NCBI GenBank assembly: GCA_038204185.1 | Contig: JBBRDE010000122.1 | Coordinates: 1-16,414, forward strand | DNA from: Salmonirosea sp038204185 | GTDB lineage: Bacteria > Bacteroidota > Bacteroidia > Cytophagales > Spirosomataceae | Reading direction: 5' to 3' | DNA length: 16,414 nt | Shown here: one piece after another, positions 15,534 through 16,414 of the stretch | Layout of the letters: each line of letters opens with the position of its first letter | How positions within the stretch are numbered: the stretch's first letter is position 1 | Translations under genes and position numbers: made by a program | The notes under the pieces: model-generated | What the model saw: only the letters and a program-made list of their open reading frames with translations | The model's database searches: none | What the model was told of the DNA's origin: nothing

Positions 15534-16414
15534 GGCTGTCTTAGACTCTTTCTGTGGGCGATGTAGTTCCAGTCATTCTGACCAAACAAATACGCCAGTT
15601 TTCGTAAACGGCAGTAAAGGTACTGCATTTTGTGGGGCAAAAGTGAAGTATTGTATTTTTCAAAGGTGGCTTTAATTTGCTGGTGCTCCAGACGACCCAC
15701 CTGAGCAATGGTGGAGGACTTGGCTTCCTCATGAACCCGGAGGGCACCCGCAAGTCCTTCCACGCGTTTGACAGTAACGCCTGACTGGACGGTATAGCGG
15801 GTAATAAATTCATAATCAAAGGCAAAACGATAGCTGTGATCAAAAAGACCATAATCTTCCAGGAGTCGTTGTTTAAAAAATAACGACTGGTTGTGAACCT
15901 GCATGCCCTCTGACAATTGACATATGAGACTGTAGGGCAGGGTTTTCAAGAGTTCGGTCACCTGATCATCGGGGGTAATCATAAACAGGTCGCCGTATAA
16001 TAAATCCACTTTACGCTCTTTAAGAGCCACCTTTCCAAAACAGTCAAATGTTCCCGGAAAATATACGTCGTCCGAGTTTTGAAAGCTGACCCAGTCACCG
16101 GTCGCTTTGGAAAATCCTTTGTTCAGGGCATGTACCTGACCTTTGTCAGGCTCACTGACCCAATAAGCCAGGTAACTTTCGTATTTTTTAATAATCTCTA
16201 CGCTCTCATCGGTAGAGCCCCCGTCAATGATAATGTATTCCAGATTAGGATATTGCTGGTTGAGTACACTCCGAATAGTCCGTTCCAGGTATTTTCCCTG
16301 GTTGAAGGAAGGCGTAATGACCGAAAGTTTAGGAAAGGATGCATCTCTTGCAACCTGGCCAGGTTCTTGGCGCAGGAATGACTGCAATTCAGAAGCGTAC
16401 TTTTCTAATGTTTT
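15530..16414 (-). CDS. Family 2 glycosyltransferase (WfgS-like), 5' end outside window
   Basis: The visible part codes for 294 residues and stays open to the right edge. A TTG at 16387 could serve as start, but the frame continues upstream without a stop, there is no internal ATG before the conserved domain, and no promoter is seen, so I treat it as partial. Counting from the edge, LSVITPSFNQGKYLERT (30-46) is the first GT-A strand, YIIIDGGSTDES (60-71) holds the nucleotide-binding Asp, WVSEPDKGQVHALNKGF spans 85-101 and QNSDD (112-116) is the DxD equivalent. FDYEFITRY is the acceptor-side motif. It resembles the GT2 at 6898-7644, so the two are probably distant paralogues with different specificities. 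About thirty residues precede the domain. Its stop overlaps the start of the polymerase gene by four bases. Donor and acceptor unknown. Confidence 0.85.
   Translation of the reverse strand, partial: KTLEKYASELQSFLRQEPGQVARDASFPKLSVITPSFNQGKYLERTIRSVLNQQYPNLEYIIIDGGSTDESVEIIKKYESYLAYWVSEPDKGQVHALNKGFSKATGDWVSFQNSDDVYFPGTFDCFGKVALKERKVDLLYGDLFMITPDDQVTELLKTLPYSLICQLSEGMQVHNQSLFFKQRLLEDYGLFDHSYRFAFDYEFITRYTVQSGVTVKRVEGLAGALRVHEEAKSSTIAQVGRLEHQQIKATFEKYNTSLLPHKMQYLYCRLRKLAYLFGQNDWNYIAHRKSLRQP

Noticed and set aside
1..16414. CRISPR arrays, tRNA genes, insertion sequences, phage genes
   Set aside because: No spaced direct repeats, cloverleaf-like sequences, transposase or integrase motifs were seen on either strand.

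Overview
The window looks like a chromosomal segment from a member of the Bacteroidota, most likely a cytophagalean (Dyadobacter/Spirosoma-like; this placement is inference from overall protein flavour). Supports are several copies of the phylum's -7 promoter element TAnnTTTG in intergenic DNA, weak or absent Shine-Dalgarno sequences, a lipoprotein signal ending LSSC, and a long (about 274 aa) serine acetyltransferase of the type ending VYHxSxxxI. No tRNA, rRNA, CRISPR array, insertion sequence or phage gene is visible.

Left part (1-3137): about 470 bases of AT-rich, mostly non-coding DNA with a 12-bp inverted repeat and one doubtful small ORF; a TetR/AcrR regulator with a textbook Bacteroidota promoter; a serine O-acetyltransferase (cysteine synthesis) on the opposite strand; and, divergent from it, a lipoprotein alpha/beta hydrolase. 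A long hairpin separates the hydrolase from the convergent malic enzyme.

Middle (3138-6723): the fused malic enzyme/PTA-like protein MaeB, preceded on the same strand by a WecA/MraY-family polyprenyl-phosphate sugar-1-phosphate transferase, the probable initiating enzyme for the polysaccharide made by the genes to its right.

Right part (6898-16414): an exopolysaccharide/O-antigen-type locus. A tight minus-strand operon runs SGNH-fold membrane-anchored protein, GT4, GT4, GT2, WcaF-type acetyltransferase, GT2, with overlaps or short gaps. A GT39-like multi-membrane glycosyltransferase lies on the plus strand, divergent from this operon and sharing a symmetrical promoter region with it. Beyond it a Wzy/O-antigen-ligase-like protein and a GT2 form a second minus-strand unit that leaves the window on the right. 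A plausible division of labour is: WecA-like enzyme loads the first sugar on undecaprenyl phosphate; GT2 and GT4 enzymes extend the unit in the cytoplasm; WcaF-like enzyme O-acetylates it; the Wzy-like protein polymerises or ligates it; the GT39-like enzyme and the SGNH protein decorate or trim it outside the membrane. Flippase and export genes (Wzx, Wza, Wzc) are not in the window.

Four start codons were moved from the longest reading frame (TTG) to an internal ATG or GTG, and the rightmost GT2 is open to the window edge and so is treated as partial. I found no convincing new type of system; the most unusual points are the symmetrical divergent promoter, the SGNH protein with an altered block III, and the lone GT39-like gene inside the locus.
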